DNA of 64,000 nucleotides from Anastatus disparis (GCA_017163975.1 JAFFSR010000032.1:1237001-1301000); one strand, 5' to 3'. Shown: positions 33,817 to 45,830, counted from the first letter of the stretch. Translations and numbers: made by a program. Notes: a model not told the origin generated them from the sequence alone.

Positions 33817-34185
33817 TCTGCTCAGAATTGGTTTGTTAAATCTTTGCCTTTTATTCCATAATTCTAATTTTTGATTGAATACGTATAATTTTTTGCTTTA
33901 GGATCTATTTTATTTAATTTAAAATATGTTGTTAAAGTTGTTTCAACAATCTTGTTTTCTATTTCTTCTTCTTTTTTTTCTTCAAAATGGAATTAAATAA
34001 CATAAGTATAATGATACTTCTTGCTTATTTTCATTGTGAATAGCTAATCGTATTATAAAATGAAACATTTTGTGTAAATTATGTTCTAATAATCTGTGCA
34101 TAGCATCTGAGGGGCACAAATATCTTGCATTAATATATTGCTTTATCTCATCATATTCTTATTCATTACTATTATTATTTTCATT
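33817..34185 (-). pseudogene. Degraded Helitron linker
   Basis: Minus-strand sequence between two recognisable Helitron domains. It is AT-rich with multiple stops; homology is inferred from position only. Confidence 0.45.
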
Positions 34186-34600
34186 TTAACTCGAACTGTA
34201 AAAATTTTCTTTAAAATTTATTCCTGCCTTGCTTGTTTCCATAAACGCACAGCCATGTTCTTTGTAACAATATTTGAACAAATGTTTGATATATTGTACA
34301 CTTGAACATACTTCTACATTAATGTGACAGTTAAATTTGAGTAGTGAATAAGGATTATATGGAACGATAAATCTGTTATCAGCTACTCTTGTTACTTTTA
34401 CGATTGTAACCAATTTTTTTACCATCATCTCTCCGCATATAAATTGGATATCCAGATGTTTTAAATGATGTTTTTTTATTATAATTTCCAGAAAAATTTT
34501 CCAAACATTTATTTTTATTTTCTTGCATATAAGGAGGACTCCTGTTTTGTTCTCCGCATGAACCATGGATCATAAATTGCTTAACAATTTTAAATAATTG
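34186..34600 (-). pseudogene. Helitron protein, region after the Rep domain
   Basis: Overlapping minus-strand frames give C-G-E-QN...PYM, GYPIYMRRDDGKK and DNRFIVPYNPYSLLKFNCHINVEVCSS followed by YIKHLFKYCYKEH, all diagnostic of Helitron Rep/Hel proteins. A frameshift separates the first two from the last. Helitron copy 2 has the same region at 54220-54480. Confidence 0.88.
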
Positions 34601-34967
34601 GGATGTTGCATGAAATTTTTTTTTTAAATCCATTACATCCGTTATTAAGAAAATGAAAAAATATAGGACACTTTTTTTTCTTTTTTCATGAAAATGAAAA
34701 CTTGAAGAGATAGAGGCAGTTGAAATTGGTGTGACGTCACGATTATCATTTTGCTAATAGCAATCGTGACGTCACGATTATCATTTTACTAATAGCAATC
34801 GTGACGTCATTTATCATAGCGCTATATCTATATATATCAAAATTGTAATAACTTATATTGGCTGTAACTTTTGCAATTCATCATATTTCGAAAAACAAAA
34901 AAATACGGGTCTTTCATTTTTTCGTATTCTGTTTGACGGATATAATACATTTTTTCATGCAAAATGC
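34601..34967. mobile_element. MITE with TAATTG duplication and three CRE-like sites
   Basis: Ends GGATGTTGCATGAAA and TTTCATGCAAAATGC form imperfect inverted repeats that extend inward (ATTACATCCGTTA / TGACGGATATAAT). TAATTG lies on both sides (34595-34600, 34968-34973), and the homologous Helitron copy at ~54490 shows the site without it. Inside, a 35-bp tandem repeat places TGACGTCA at 34732, 34767 and 34802. A second partial copy of this family lies at about 47290-47440. Confidence 0.8.
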
Positions 34968-34973
34968 TAATTG

Positions 34974-35330
34974 TGGATAAATAGCTTCATTTGGAATTTC
35001 TGCAATTATAAGTGCATCAAGTTTATCAGGAGTATTCATTTTATTTTTTTATCTAGAAATAATAACATATGCATGTGTGGAAGCCCTCCCTTTTGGAATT
35101 TAATATCATAGGTATAAGCAACAGTTTTTCCTAATGCACTTTTTTTAATTACCAATTCTATAAATTGTTTAACTTTTTCTTGAAACACTTTGGATACAAC
35201 GTCGGGCCTGTTGATTGCATTTTCATAATCTTCTAGATTCTCAATAATTTCTATTCAGTTAGGATTACATGTAAGAGTTATAAACAAGTTTAGCTTGCCG
35301 AAAAGATTTACAAGTGAATCGTGCACTTTT
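34974..35330 (-). pseudogene. Helitron Rep (HUH endonuclease) domain
   Basis: Minus-strand sequence includes TLTCNPN, a NRPDVVSKVF segment and KFQKGGLPHMHMLLFLD. The HMH is the metal-binding HUH motif of the rolling-circle Rep endonuclease and is intact here, unlike copy 2. At 35330 the sequence is cut by the DDD transposon and resumes at ~40370. Confidence 0.85.
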
Positions 35331-35703
35331 TTTCAAACACGATTTTCTCAAAAACTATATTTTTTTTTTTTTGAAATTTTTATATGATTTTATACATAAA
35401 AAATACTAACTTTTAGGGTAGGTGGGAATATGCGATTTTGCCTTATTTTTTTTAACAGATTTTTAAACGTTTTTTTTATATTTTCGATTTTAAAACATTG
35501 ATACCATGGCGCATTGTACTATTTTTCCAACTTTACGTGTTCTTACAACTATTTTTATGCTTTTATTTATTAATATATCAAAAATATCAACAATAATCTT
35601 TAAAATAAACCCCGGATCGAATATTTTGATCGATTAGAACCAAAGTTATGACGATTTAAAGTTTAAAAAAAAATGCTGAAACTTTAAATAAATATATTTA
35701 CTT

Positions 35704-35775
35704 TGAATTTTGAATTTTGAATTTTGAATTTGAATTTTGAATTTTGAATTTTAAATTTTGAATTTGAATTTTGAA
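35704..35775 (+). repeat. (GAATTTT) tandem repeat
   Basis: Ten or so copies of a 6-7-bp GAATTT(T) unit between the left TIR and the transposase-like gene. Confidence 0.9.
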
Positions 35776-35912
35776 AAGGTGAGTTTTTTAAATACTAAAA
35801 TATATTATTTGGTCATTTTCAATGAACAAATAATATGCGATACAATTGAGAAAGAACACTAATGAATTGAGAACTAATGTGAATGAAAAAATCCGAATTT
35901 GAATAAAACCTT

Positions 35913-37963
35913 TCAATTTACTTCTTGCCACTCATGTCTCGAAGTTTTGGCAGTGTAGATTTGGTTTCGTTCACTTTTCCAACAGTGAATCTTTTGAATA
36001 CCTTTAATTTCTTTTGCATTTCCTAACCATTCCATTTTTTTTGTCAGTCGAAAAACTTCTAGCTCATCCTTGCGGATAACAAGAATGTTAATCGACGGAG
36101 TATATTTTGATACGTGAGTGGCGAAATTTTCAGCGTTTCTAATAAAATCTGCACTCTTCTTGGACAGATTATGCGTGGTAGCATAATGTTTAACTAAACC
36201 ACCAATACCGTCACAAGCGCCTTTACCATGACCTGTTGCAGAAAAAAGCCATTTTCTGTTCACTTTTGAGTTTTGAAGCTCATAGAATTGATATCTATTT
36301 TTAAAATGACTGGCAGCTCCATCGGAAATGGTTATGATTTCATCAAGATCTTGCGCAATATGTTTGTTTTAAGTTATCGATAATTAAATTTACAGCCATT
36401 AGTAATATCGTCAGAGACGGTGACATAACTGACTGTTTTATCATTTCCAAAATAGCATACCGACGTAAATATTGATATTTGGTTTTTACTCCAATGATAG
36501 CTTTGAATTTCATTTTGAAGCAGAACTGTCCAATTTTCTGCAAAATCGACATGAATAACTAATAGGAAGTCATTATTTTTCGCTAAAAGTTTAACCTCTT
36601 TAATTGCTATACGCTGAATTTCTTTAACCAATTTATGAGCTCTTACAGTGAGAGCGCGCTCTCTCAACTCTATTAAGAAATTTTTAATTGTGCTAGTTTT
36701 ATTCAGTAAATTTGATTTTTCCCAAACACCATAAATTATTTCTTCATATAAATCTTCTTCTGTCAAAGAAATTACTTGTAAATCAATAGAATCTCCAATG
36801 GGACATTCTTTACACTCTCTTAGTACACATTTCATATCATCTTTTGAACAAAAAAGTGAAGAACATATTTTCAATTCCAAATCTGCAGTGTCTTGTTTAT
36901 TCTCTTTTTTATAATTATTTAAAGCATCTAACATAAGTTTGAGATTCTCGCAGTAAACGCAAAGACACGAATCGGTGGGTGGATGTGGTATAACCCACTT
37001 CGGTCTTAAAGCGTAGAATGTTGATTTACCAATTTTTGTTTTCATTTTAGGATTTTCGTCTTTAAATAATTGATTTATTTCTTTTATACTTCGCGTAAGA
37101 AAGCGTTTGACTATTTTAGTTTTTATACTATTTTCTTTGATAGATACTGTGTCGCTTTTATTCGCACTTTGACGAGAACAATTAAAATCATCGTTCAGAT
37201 AATAATCCTTTACTTTCATTACGATTTCACTATCCAAAGAATGACCATTCTCAGACAGTTCTCAGACTGCTTGTAAATTTTTTTATTATTTACCAATGAT
37301 CGTGCTTGATCAATCATATAAATAGTTACATTTGGTAAAACTGATAATAAATAATCTTTGGAAATATCACTTGGTAATAATACTTAACAATCGCACTTTC
37401 TCAAGAAAATTTGAACAATTATCTAATGCAATTTTAATATTCTCAAGCCATTTATCATTTGTTTTACATTCATTATTTTCATTCAATGCGGGCAAATCCG
37501 TTATATCGTAGACTTTCATCATTTTACTTGCTATTTGTAAATCAAATTCATCGTTTATTTGTTTTCTTTTTCGGAGAGCATAAGATTCTCGCATCTTGAT
37601 ATTGATACTTTGAGGCATTTTAATTGGTGAAATGTTTAATTTAAAATTACTTGAAGTCTCGTTGAGCTGTTCTACCACAGCCTCACTATGAATAAAATCT
37701 TCCGAAGATTGTTGACTGCTTGAAGTCGATGAAATAGGCGCATTTTTCACTTCATCTAATAATATTTTGTAACACGAAGGGCATACTTCATCTTCTCTAG
37801 AGAAAAAAGTATTTGGATACAAGCGCTTCAATGACTCCGTTAGATCACCTAATTCTCTAAGCGGACTTTTGGAGCAATCATAAACAACTTTTTTGTGCCT
37901 TTCTTTTAAATCCTTGCACTTCATTTTAACAATCAGTGATGTCATTATTGATATTCTGTTCAA
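35913..37963 (-). pseudogene. DDD-type transposase-like gene
   Basis: Three minus-strand frames (37963-37367, 37237-36374, 36263-35913) separated by stops/frameshifts form one protein of about 650-680 residues. It has a CPSC zinc-like motif near the N-terminus, a Cys-rich segment (CLCVYCENLK...CVLRECKECP) in the middle, and a probable RNase H-fold catalytic core with D in HVDFAENW (~36546), D in SDGAASHFK (~36316, between frames) and the HGKGACDGIGG block (~36225). This family is widespread in arthropod repeats. The superfamily is not firmly known to me; a Sola-like DDD enzyme is one possibility. It lies within TIRs, consistent with a transposase. Confidence 0.65.
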
Positions 37964-38319
37964 TGACAGATCGAAAAAAATAATTTTTCTTAAACAACTT
38001 TATTTTTTATCTTCCTTTTCTTATATTTTTAAACGCGTCAAGTCGTTGATAAGAATGCAAAGAACGAATCATCGCCACCTAGTAGTGACATGCGTCAACT
38101 CCCTACAAAATAAATTCAAATTCTAGGCGCGAAATTAAAACTGATAAAAAACTTATCTTCTTCAACAAAAAAAATTTTTATTATAATAATGTACCATAAA
38201 AAGAGGATAAATGGTTATATATTCTTTCATCAAAATAACTTTTTTTTTAAATTAAAAAATTTATATCTCCAGATTTTAATCTTTAACGAAAATTGCGTTT
38301 CCTCAATGTAAATATCATA
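37964..38319. other. 5' non-coding part of the DDD transposon
   Basis: AT-rich DNA between the gene start and the right TIR; no feature of its own. Confidence 0.5.
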
Positions 38320-38621
38320 TTTATTTAAAGTTTCAGCATTTTTTTTTAAACTTTAAATCGTCATAACTTTGGTTCTAATTGATCAAAATATTCGATCCGG
38401 GGTTTATTTTAAAGATTATTGTTGATATTTTTGATATATTAATAAATAAAAGCATAAAAATAGTTGTAAGAACACGTAAAGTTGGAAAAATAGTACAATG
38501 CGCCATGGTATCAATGTTTTAAAATCGAAAATATAAAAAAAACGTTTAAAAATCTGTTAAAAAAAAATAAGGCAAAATCGCATATTCCCACCTACCCTAA
38601 AAGTTAGTATTTTTTATGTAT

Positions 38622-39945
38622 TGCAACGATTATTCATAATCATGCAGACAGGTCATTCAAATCTCCCGCGAGGAACGATAGTAACAGGCTCAACCGCCAG
38701 GTGCCGTCAGTTTTTGCTGCTCCCGCAAGAGGAACAGTGAGCTCGGGTAGATATAAGAGCTTAGCCTCAACGAAGAGTCGAGGCATTGGGTACTGTGCTC
38801 TCCCTCTCTCTTAGCCGAGTGCGCTCGCTGGCCTAGAGAGAGAAAGCAGTATACAGTACTGGCTTTCTTATATGAGGCTCCTATGCCTTATAAGAAAAGC
38901 TACTCTCTCGCTCGCTCTAATGTGACAAACCATTAGAAGCAAGTCGAGCTGCATTTAATCTTCGCCGAGCGCGCTCGCTGGCCTAGATAAAATGTGACCG
39001 CGAGAACCGCCAATGCACTTCCGCACCGCCGTACCGCCCGTCCTGTAAATATTAGATTAGTTTAACGCAGCATAAGATTGTATTAGTCTGTAACACCGAG
39101 CCGCCGTACTGGCCGTTTTTGTGAATAGTAATTCTTATTAATTCATTATTAACTAATATTTGATATTAAGGGTGATTTACACCGAACCGTTATATACTAA
39201 CGAGCCGCCGCGCCGACCCGTATACAAGACATTTTGTCTAAGATAAGTTCATAGTAACTTTAAGGTCTTTTTCCACCTGTTATAACCATATTATTAAGTT
39301 AGTGTTAAGGGTGCTTCCCACCTATTGCCGCCGCCGGAAAGAGACAAGCTAAGATTACTCTATCCACGTGTGGCTGTCGCGTATTAGAGAATTACAGGCC
39401 TTCAGCCATATTCCGCGTTACCGCATTAAGGGTATCATCCACCCACCGTTACTATATTAGTTTATTAACATTATAATTATTATGATTTTGTTTGTTCATT
39501 AAAACCGTCCAGGCCGTTAACCGCCGTTAGTCTAATTTGACTATTATTAAATATAAAGTTAATTTCAATTATTTTTGATTCCATTTATTTCCGTCGCCAA
39601 CAAGAGGCGCATAAGCCGTCAAGTGGCTTATATTAAATTCATTCTTTATTTAATTGTATCTCGCGTACATATATTAGGTTAGTTATTTTGATTTATATAA
39701 ATTAGGTTAGTTCATTACTTTTCATCACTATTGTTATACGCCGTTGTAAGATATGAGTTTAGAGTACAATAAAGCTCTGGTACTCCCTAGCATAAACAAA
39801 CGTGTCAACCCGTTTACTATCCTTTATCTTTCCACCGTCAGTCCTAACCGACCTCCTGCCTCGAACCCTGGTCACTCACTGAAGCGTCTGGCAACAGGAG
39901 GTAAAGACGTAATATTTCCCAACCGCGGGAAATAAAAACGTTACA
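38622..39945 (+). mobile_element. Solo LTR (1324 bp) with GTAT duplication
   Basis: Starts TGCAACGATTATTC and ends AAAACGTTACA, flanked by GTAT (38618-38621, 39946-39949). The left TIR of the host transposon shows the unoccupied site. It is notably less AT-rich than its surroundings, with CCGCCG runs and CGAGCGCGCTCG-type repeats. A TATA-like GATATAAGAGC about 135 bp in and an AATAAAA near the end suggest plus orientation. Related in reverse to 13798-14340. The 60-codon frame near its end is not taken as a gene. Confidence 0.82.
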
Positions 39946-40369
39946 GTATAAAATCATATAAAAATTTCAAAAAAAAAAAAAAATATAGATTTTGAGAAAA
40001 TCGTGTTTGAAAAAAATCGCTTTTTTTCGGTTTTTCGTAAATAACTCAGTGAGATCGAATTGTATTACAAAAATCGAGATTGCATGTAAAACTAGACAAA
40101 ATTCCGCACACTTTCGTTAAAAGAACGCTCAAAAAGGTTAAAAATTGACGGAGCTATAGTCATTTAAAAGTAGAGGTTCATTTTCAATTTTTGAATTTTC
40201 GTTTTTACATCCAACACTAGGATTGCTGTAGTAAAAAAAAAAATTTTTTTTGAGCGTTCTACGAGGTAAATTTTATCTTTATATACATAATAGAAGGTAT
40301 TTTTATTACTTAGAAGAAAAAAAAAATTCGATCAGTGACGGCCTGCATGAATCTGAATGGAATCAGCCA

Positions 40370-40750
40370 TGTGAATAATCCATTACCTCGTTATAACAAT
40401 CGCTTCTTAAAATATTTTGATTTTTTTTATAAAATATAATTTTTAACTTTTACAAATGCATCAACTATTGCCTGTTGAGAAACTTTACCAAAAGTAAGAT
40501 ATGAATTAAATCCATTTCTTACAGAAAATCTATAATTATAAAATTGCAGGTTTGACATATAGTTTTTAGATAATTTACATCTCATATTGGGCATCCATCC
40601 ATATTCTCCATTAGGATGAATAAGCAGGTAAGACATAAGATCGACATGCTTACTAATTAATGGAATACCAACTGTTTTATCGTGTTTCGAATATACAATG
40701 AAATCACGATATATTGGAGGTAAACCATCTTTTCCTACATATATAATAGC
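40370..40750 (-). pseudogene. Helitron protein, N-terminal conserved region
   Basis: Minus-strand frame with LIHPNGEYGWMPNM, FYNYRFSVRNGFNSYL and FGKVSQQAIVDAFVKV. This is the 'helitron-like N' block found upstream of Rep. Upstream codons (AIIYVGKDGLPP.YRDFIVYS) agree with copy 2 at 55170-55568. It is separated from the Rep domain by the DDD transposon. Confidence 0.88.
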
Positions 40751-40767
40751 AACTTCATTACATATAG

Positions 40768-41122
40768 GAGCGCGGTGGCGTAACGGATAGAGCTCTTGCC
40801 TTCAACGCGGTGGGCACGGGTTCGAATCCTGGCCAGGCACCTCTGACTTTTTTTTCAAAAGAAAATTAGTGTATGTGCTACCCATATCGCGACTCTTAAA
40901 AAATCCGACCTAATTGGGTATCGGTTGATTGTTGGTCACAAAAGTGGCTGACCATCCATCGGTAGTCAAAGTTTTCGGTATGGTGGGTCTGACAGTCTAG
41001 CCTGATGTAATGTGTTGAACGGGTACCGGGCTGGACTTCCTCGACTTCATCATATAAAAAAGGTTAATCATATAGAGGACAAAATCCTTTATATATTAAT
41101 CTTTTTTTAAAAAAAATAAAAA
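40768..41122 (+). mobile_element. tRNA-derived SINE with 17-bp target duplication
   Basis: The 17-bp AACTTCATTACATATAG at 40751-40767 recurs at 41123-41139. The body opens with an RNA polymerase III promoter (A box GTGGCGTAACGGATAG, B box GGTTCGAATCC ~45 bp later), continues with a ~250-bp unique part and ends in an A-rich tail. The tRNA-like 5' part lacks a fully paired acceptor stem, so it is not a functional tRNA. Inserted in the Helitron N-terminal region. Confidence 0.9.
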
Positions 41123-41139
41123 AACTTCATTACATATAG

Positions 41140-41445
41140 CTTCATTGTATATATTTTTGTCTAATTTTTTATTGCGTTGAATAGACATAGTTACAGTTTT
41201 TAGTGGAGCACCAATTTTTTCGGACCGTTCAATTTCTCCTTTTTCTATTCCATACATTATTTTATAAGCTTCAGCATAAGAATTACTTTGTTTTGATAAT
41301 CCATCTAATTTATATAATAAGTCTAACTTTGTATCTAAGCTTTACCGTTGCGAAGCTGCTAATTCATTATCAAGAATATATAATAGTCTATATTTTCGAG
41401 CTCCATTTGATGTTTTGCAAATTATTATCTTTATGGGTATTTCGT
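41140..41445 (-). pseudogene. Helitron protein, N-terminal piece upstream of the SINE
   Basis: Minus-strand codons resemble the family block (ARKYRLLYILDNELAASQR, then SYAEAYKIMYGIE), matching ARKYGQLYILDNEMA and DPDAKAY in copy 2 (55638-56003). One stop lies inside. Confidence 0.7.
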
Positions 41446-41639
41446 AACATTTTTTTAATATTTAAGAAATATCTATAAATCAAAAAAGAAAGCTTATAAA
41501 TGAAATATAAAAAATAACTATAAATAGTAAAATTCTATATGTTTTATTTATAAAATATATTTTACATGAGTATATTAAAAATAAAACTGTATGAGCAATA
41601 GCGAGCGAAGTATTTGTGGCTAGTTACAATTATAATATT

Positions 41640-43430
41640 CTAATATCAAAACTTTAAAACAGGCTGTATTTGATGATACGCTAAAAGACTGTGAAATGTG
41701 CATGATTGTAAAGTTTAACAAATCGCCATTTAAGACAGTCAGGCATAGAACGATTTAACCTTTGCAAATAATACATTCAGACACAATGAGTTTTATGTAA
41801 ACTATACGAAAGCAGAGATCTGCGATTCAACGAAAAATTAGTCTACAAGACTTGAAACAAATTGATAAACAGATAAATATACATGATTTGTGAATTTTGA
41901 ATAAGAAAACAAAGAAAATAAGATACGAATACAAAGACCGAAGGGAGAGAAAGTCATAAGACCAGTTGGACGGCCAAGAAAAGAAAATAGAAAGACTGAT
42001 AAAAAGGAATAAGGACCAGAGGGAGAGGAAGTAAAAAGAAAAATCAGTAGAACGACCGCGAAAAGTTAAGAAAAATATTGAATATGGAACGCAAGAATTG
42101 GAGGAAAAGAAAATAAAACGACAGATTGAATTACCAATAGAAACACAAACAAGCACAGAAAATAAGATATATAAAAAACTCATGTTTTATTAGCTGAAAT
42201 AAATAAAGACTCGCGTACATACTTGGAAGCCATGAAGTCAAAAGATAAACAGAAAACAGATATTAATAAAGAGTTAGAATCTATGTATATAAATAATGTA
42301 TAAATATTAGTTGACAGATCAATCGTAATGAATAACAGAAAAAGATCAAACATTATACATTCAAGATGGGTATTTAAAAGGAAGACAGAAGACAGTAAAA
42401 TAAGGTATAAAGCCAAACTAGTAATTCGTAGTTTCAAAGACAGAAATGAGTATGATATGTAAGAAACATAAGCACCGGTTTCACGATTACCTTTAATCAG
42501 ATGTATACTGGCAATGACAAACAAATTGAATTTAGAAATATGTCAGATGGACATAAAGACAGAGTTTCTAATTAGAATGAAATGATGACTAGAATAGAAT
42601 GAATAGATAACTATTGATAAAAGGAACAAACAAAACAAGATGTCCATATTGGAAAAGGCTTTATACAGTTTGAAAGTCAGCCCAAAATGTTGAAATGAAA
42701 GATTGAAAAAGGCAGTAAAGAAATATGAACTTAGATCATTCAACTATCAGCCTAGTCTATTTACTCAGCAAGTAGAGAACGGATTTCTTATCTTGATATT
42801 ATGTGTAGATAATATTCTGCTAGTTTGCAATAATGTTCAGATGTTCGAAAAAATTAAGACAAATTTAAAAAAAAAAATTTCTTAAGCTTGTAAATAAAGC
42901 TAGACAGAAAGAAAAGGATACTAAGCATTAAGCAAGAAAAATAAAAAAAAAATGCTAAAGAAGTTTAGCTTTGATCAATTATCTCTTAAACGAATATCTA
43001 TGGTAACCAATCAGGTGGGCAATAGCAAGAGAAGGCAGCGTAAAGAAAATAATAAATCAATATGAGCAGGCCAAATTTTGCCTATACTGTTAATGTTCTA
43101 AGCATACAACGAATCAACCTCACTGAAGATGGCTGGTAGTAAGTTGGAAGAGTATTTGGATACTTGAAAGAAACGAAAGACTTTGAACTCAGATATGAAG
43201 GATAGGACAACTGTTTACAAGTTGTCAAACAAAATTAAGATATATGACAGAAATAAAGGAACATTACGTAAAAGAGTGTATAGGAAGAAGTCTGATAAAT
43301 GTCAGTTGAGTTTCTTCTAATAATAACAATTCTGTTTGCATTAAATGTAAATTCTTCATGAAACATAAATATTACGAAGTGTATGTACCACAAGTAAGGT
43401 TATATTATATTTAATTTTATATATTTTTTT
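41640..43430 (+). pseudogene. Copia pol remnant, 3' piece (integrase to RNase H)
   Basis: Plus-strand, heavily mutated. In order: CEMCMIVKFNKSPFK and IHSDTM (start of the integrase core, ~41690-41790); a GRPRKEN basic linker; YLEAMKSKDK...W-VFKRK, KAKLVIRSFKDR, APVSRL and LEICQMDIKTEF of Copia RT (42210-42560); then LILCVDNILLVCNN (~42790) in the position of the catalytic YVDD, mutated to CVDN; then LDRKKRILSIKQ and GRVFGYLKETKDFEL of the RNase H region (~42890-43200). It continues the piece ending at 26095. Dead by many stops. Confidence 0.75.
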
Positions 43431-43799
43431 TTATTTCCATATCATTGATATTATAATTTATAAATGAATTCTTCGCATTAATAAAGAATTATCATTTAAA
43501 CAATTTAAATATTTTTTATTGATGACAAGTAACTTTTTAAATATAGTTATATTTGTATTAAAACTCAACTGAAAATGTCAATCGAATAACACTTTCATCA
43601 GAATAAATTTCAACGCTATGATTATTAAAATAAAAATTTTTATTTAACTATCAATATTTGTAATTATTATTTGTGTGGTATATATGTATGAATAATATAT
43701 TTAATGAATGATCATTTCAGTTAATGAACACTTAAATAAATTTATATGTTTATAATTGTATAACATAATTTATTCAATTCAAGTTTTATTCGGTTACAC
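43431..43799. other. AT-rich, no gene
   Basis: Nothing recognised between the Copia remnant and the inverted duplication. Confidence 0.5.
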
Positions 43800-44074
43800 A
43801 GGCCCACAAAAAAAAGTAGTCGGTTCTGGGATGGAGACTATACTTTTCTTTTGTACCAAATTGGTTATGGGAAAAGAGAGTCGACCGCCTAATTTTGAAC
43901 ATAACCTCAAAAACTGTTTAAAAAGCAGTGCTTCTGCGGAAAAACGTGAGAATAACAGAACACATTGTTTCCAGCACATCAAAAACGCTTTATTTTTATG
44001 TATTTTGGCCTGTTGAATCTAAATTTGTTATGGGAAAAGAGATTTGACCTACTAATTTTGAAGATAACCACAAA

Positions 44075-45830
44075 AAACTACTCAGAAGTCAATTTGCACA
44101 AGAGTTGAATTGACTTACGCTTGCGTATACACTTGTCTTCGAACGAACTATGCAAAGAATTCTTACACCTCTTTTTCTTATTAGGTTGTACTTTTCTTTT
44201 TAGCATCCAACAATAGTCCGCCATCATGTTTACGCTAAATTTTCCTTGACATCTGCGTTCAAATTTCTTCACATCCTGATGAAATCTTCCACCATGCTTT
44301 TCACTGTAGTCACCTAAGACTGGTGGAAATTCATCAATGAGCGAATCAAGAAAGTGGAGTTTCAAATTCATTATGTGACCTAATTTTTTGAAATTTTTTA
44401 CCATAGTTTCAACGATGCTCTTGTAGTTCTCATCTTTACTGTTACCAATTTTATTGCAACATCATTAAAACTCAACCAGGCTGGCTTCTCGATATCATTC
44501 ATACTTTTGACGTATTCTTCGTCCCTGAACATTAAAACGAATTTGAAGTCCATCAAAGATACCTTTTTCCAATTTAACCAGAGTTATATTCGTAAAGATG
44601 GTTTCTAAGTATTTGAAGCATCGCCCTTCTTTATCCAGAGCTTTAGCAAATTGTTTTATCAGCCCTGATTTAATATGTAAAGGCGGTAAAAGGATTTTGA
44701 TAGGATCGACAAGAGGACGATTGATGACATTGCTGAAACCTGGAGTGAGTGATGGTCTCGCTGGCCATACTTTTGTATTATAGTGTTTTGCTCTATCTCG
44801 ACTGTCAAACATGCATAAGTAGCATGAGTACTTGGCAAAACCTGATTTTTGACCTAGTATCATGAATAATATTTTCAGGTCTCCACAAATTAACCATTCA
44901 TGCTTACTATACTTTATTTTATTTCAAACCTTTTTGATGTTACAGTATACTTCTTTGAGTGCAGTTAAATGAGCCAATAGTAACGGAGCATACTCGTTCG
45001 TATTGTGAAGAAGAACTGCCTTCAAGCTTCGCTTAGACGAATCGATGAATAACCTTCACTCTTTTTTGACTTGTATAAATTTGGTTTAAACTCATTAAAA
45101 AGTTTTCGTACATTGGTGCAATACACTAGATCAGATTCGCTAGTGAAGTATGATCGAAACGTTTCTTCTCGGTTTCGATAAAATGTAACGTTTACGTCGT
45201 TTTCGAAAATAATGAAAGACTTTAATTGAGAAGTCATTAATTTAGCCGCATCTTTTGCTAATCCACCATTTCTAAACATGTCATTAAGTTGAGCTTGAAA
45301 AATCTTTTTTTGTTTTTTCTCTTTACCAATGGGAACATATTTCTCATCACTGTCCGAAGACAATTCTTCTTCACTTTCGACGGATTCACTTTCTGCTTTC
45401 GTCGACGATTCATTTTTGTCAGTATCGTCGTCTGTATGGTCGTTAAGATTTTCTACTGGTCTTCTTCTGTACCACAATAAACTATTTTGCTTCTGCGGAC
45501 AAACGACAGTAGAAACTGTCGCATACAATATTTTATCTGGTCGCACTTTATTTATCCCAGTTACATTTCTCATGCAAGTGTAGCAGTCACTTTTACCTAA
45601 TGGTTTTTTTCAAATAACTGATTTCAGAAACTTTATTTTACTTTTATCTCCAGTTTTATCGAATTTATGTAACATTTTGTAATATTTAGCACATATAATA
45701 TGCGGAACCCAGGTTGAATTTTGCTGAGAAATATCTACTCCAAAGCATACTTCAAATAAATCCCTTATTCTTTAAGTTACATGCTTTTTATGTCTTTTCA
45801 CTTGCTGCGTTACCACGGAAGATTAGAAGC
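44075..45830 (-). pseudogene. Transposon-borne protein, left copy
   Basis: Frames 45573-45022, 44863-44495 and 44404-44078 are pieces of one protein. Upstream of 45573, codons with VPHIICAKYYKML and CYTCMRN give a zinc-like N-terminus. Then an acidic SESEEEL region, a QAQLNDMFRNGGLAKDAA helix, FIDSSKRSLKAVLLHN (out of frame at ~45035), EWLICGDLKIL, YSCYLCMFDSRD, LPPLHIKSGLIKQF and HGGRFHQDVKKFE...MMADYCWML. Proteins of this type are common in arthropod repeats; function is unproven. The FIDSS and ICGDLK aspartates suggest an RNase H-fold core. Frameshifts disable it. Confidence 0.7.

Larger units (their letters stand above)
35331..40345. mobile_element. DNA transposon with ~370-bp TIRs and DDD-type coding region
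   Basis: Inverted repeats pair 35331-35702 with 38320-38621 plus 39946-40017 (shared blocks CAAACACGATTTTCTC, GGTAGGTGGGAATATGCGA, TGGCGCATTGTACT). The right arm is split by a solo LTR. The right end extends ~330 bp further (to ~40345) without a partner at the left, so the left end seems truncated. It is inserted in the Helitron Rep gene. A minus-strand transposase-like gene fills the interior. Confidence 0.75.

Noticed and set aside
40768..40850. Possible functional tRNA gene
   Set aside because: A and B boxes are present but the acceptor stem does not pair, and the unit is the 5' part of a SINE with a target duplication.
42180..42524. 114-codon minus-strand frame over the Copia RT region
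   Set aside because: Shadow of the plus-strand Copia remnant, whose RT motifs are readable.
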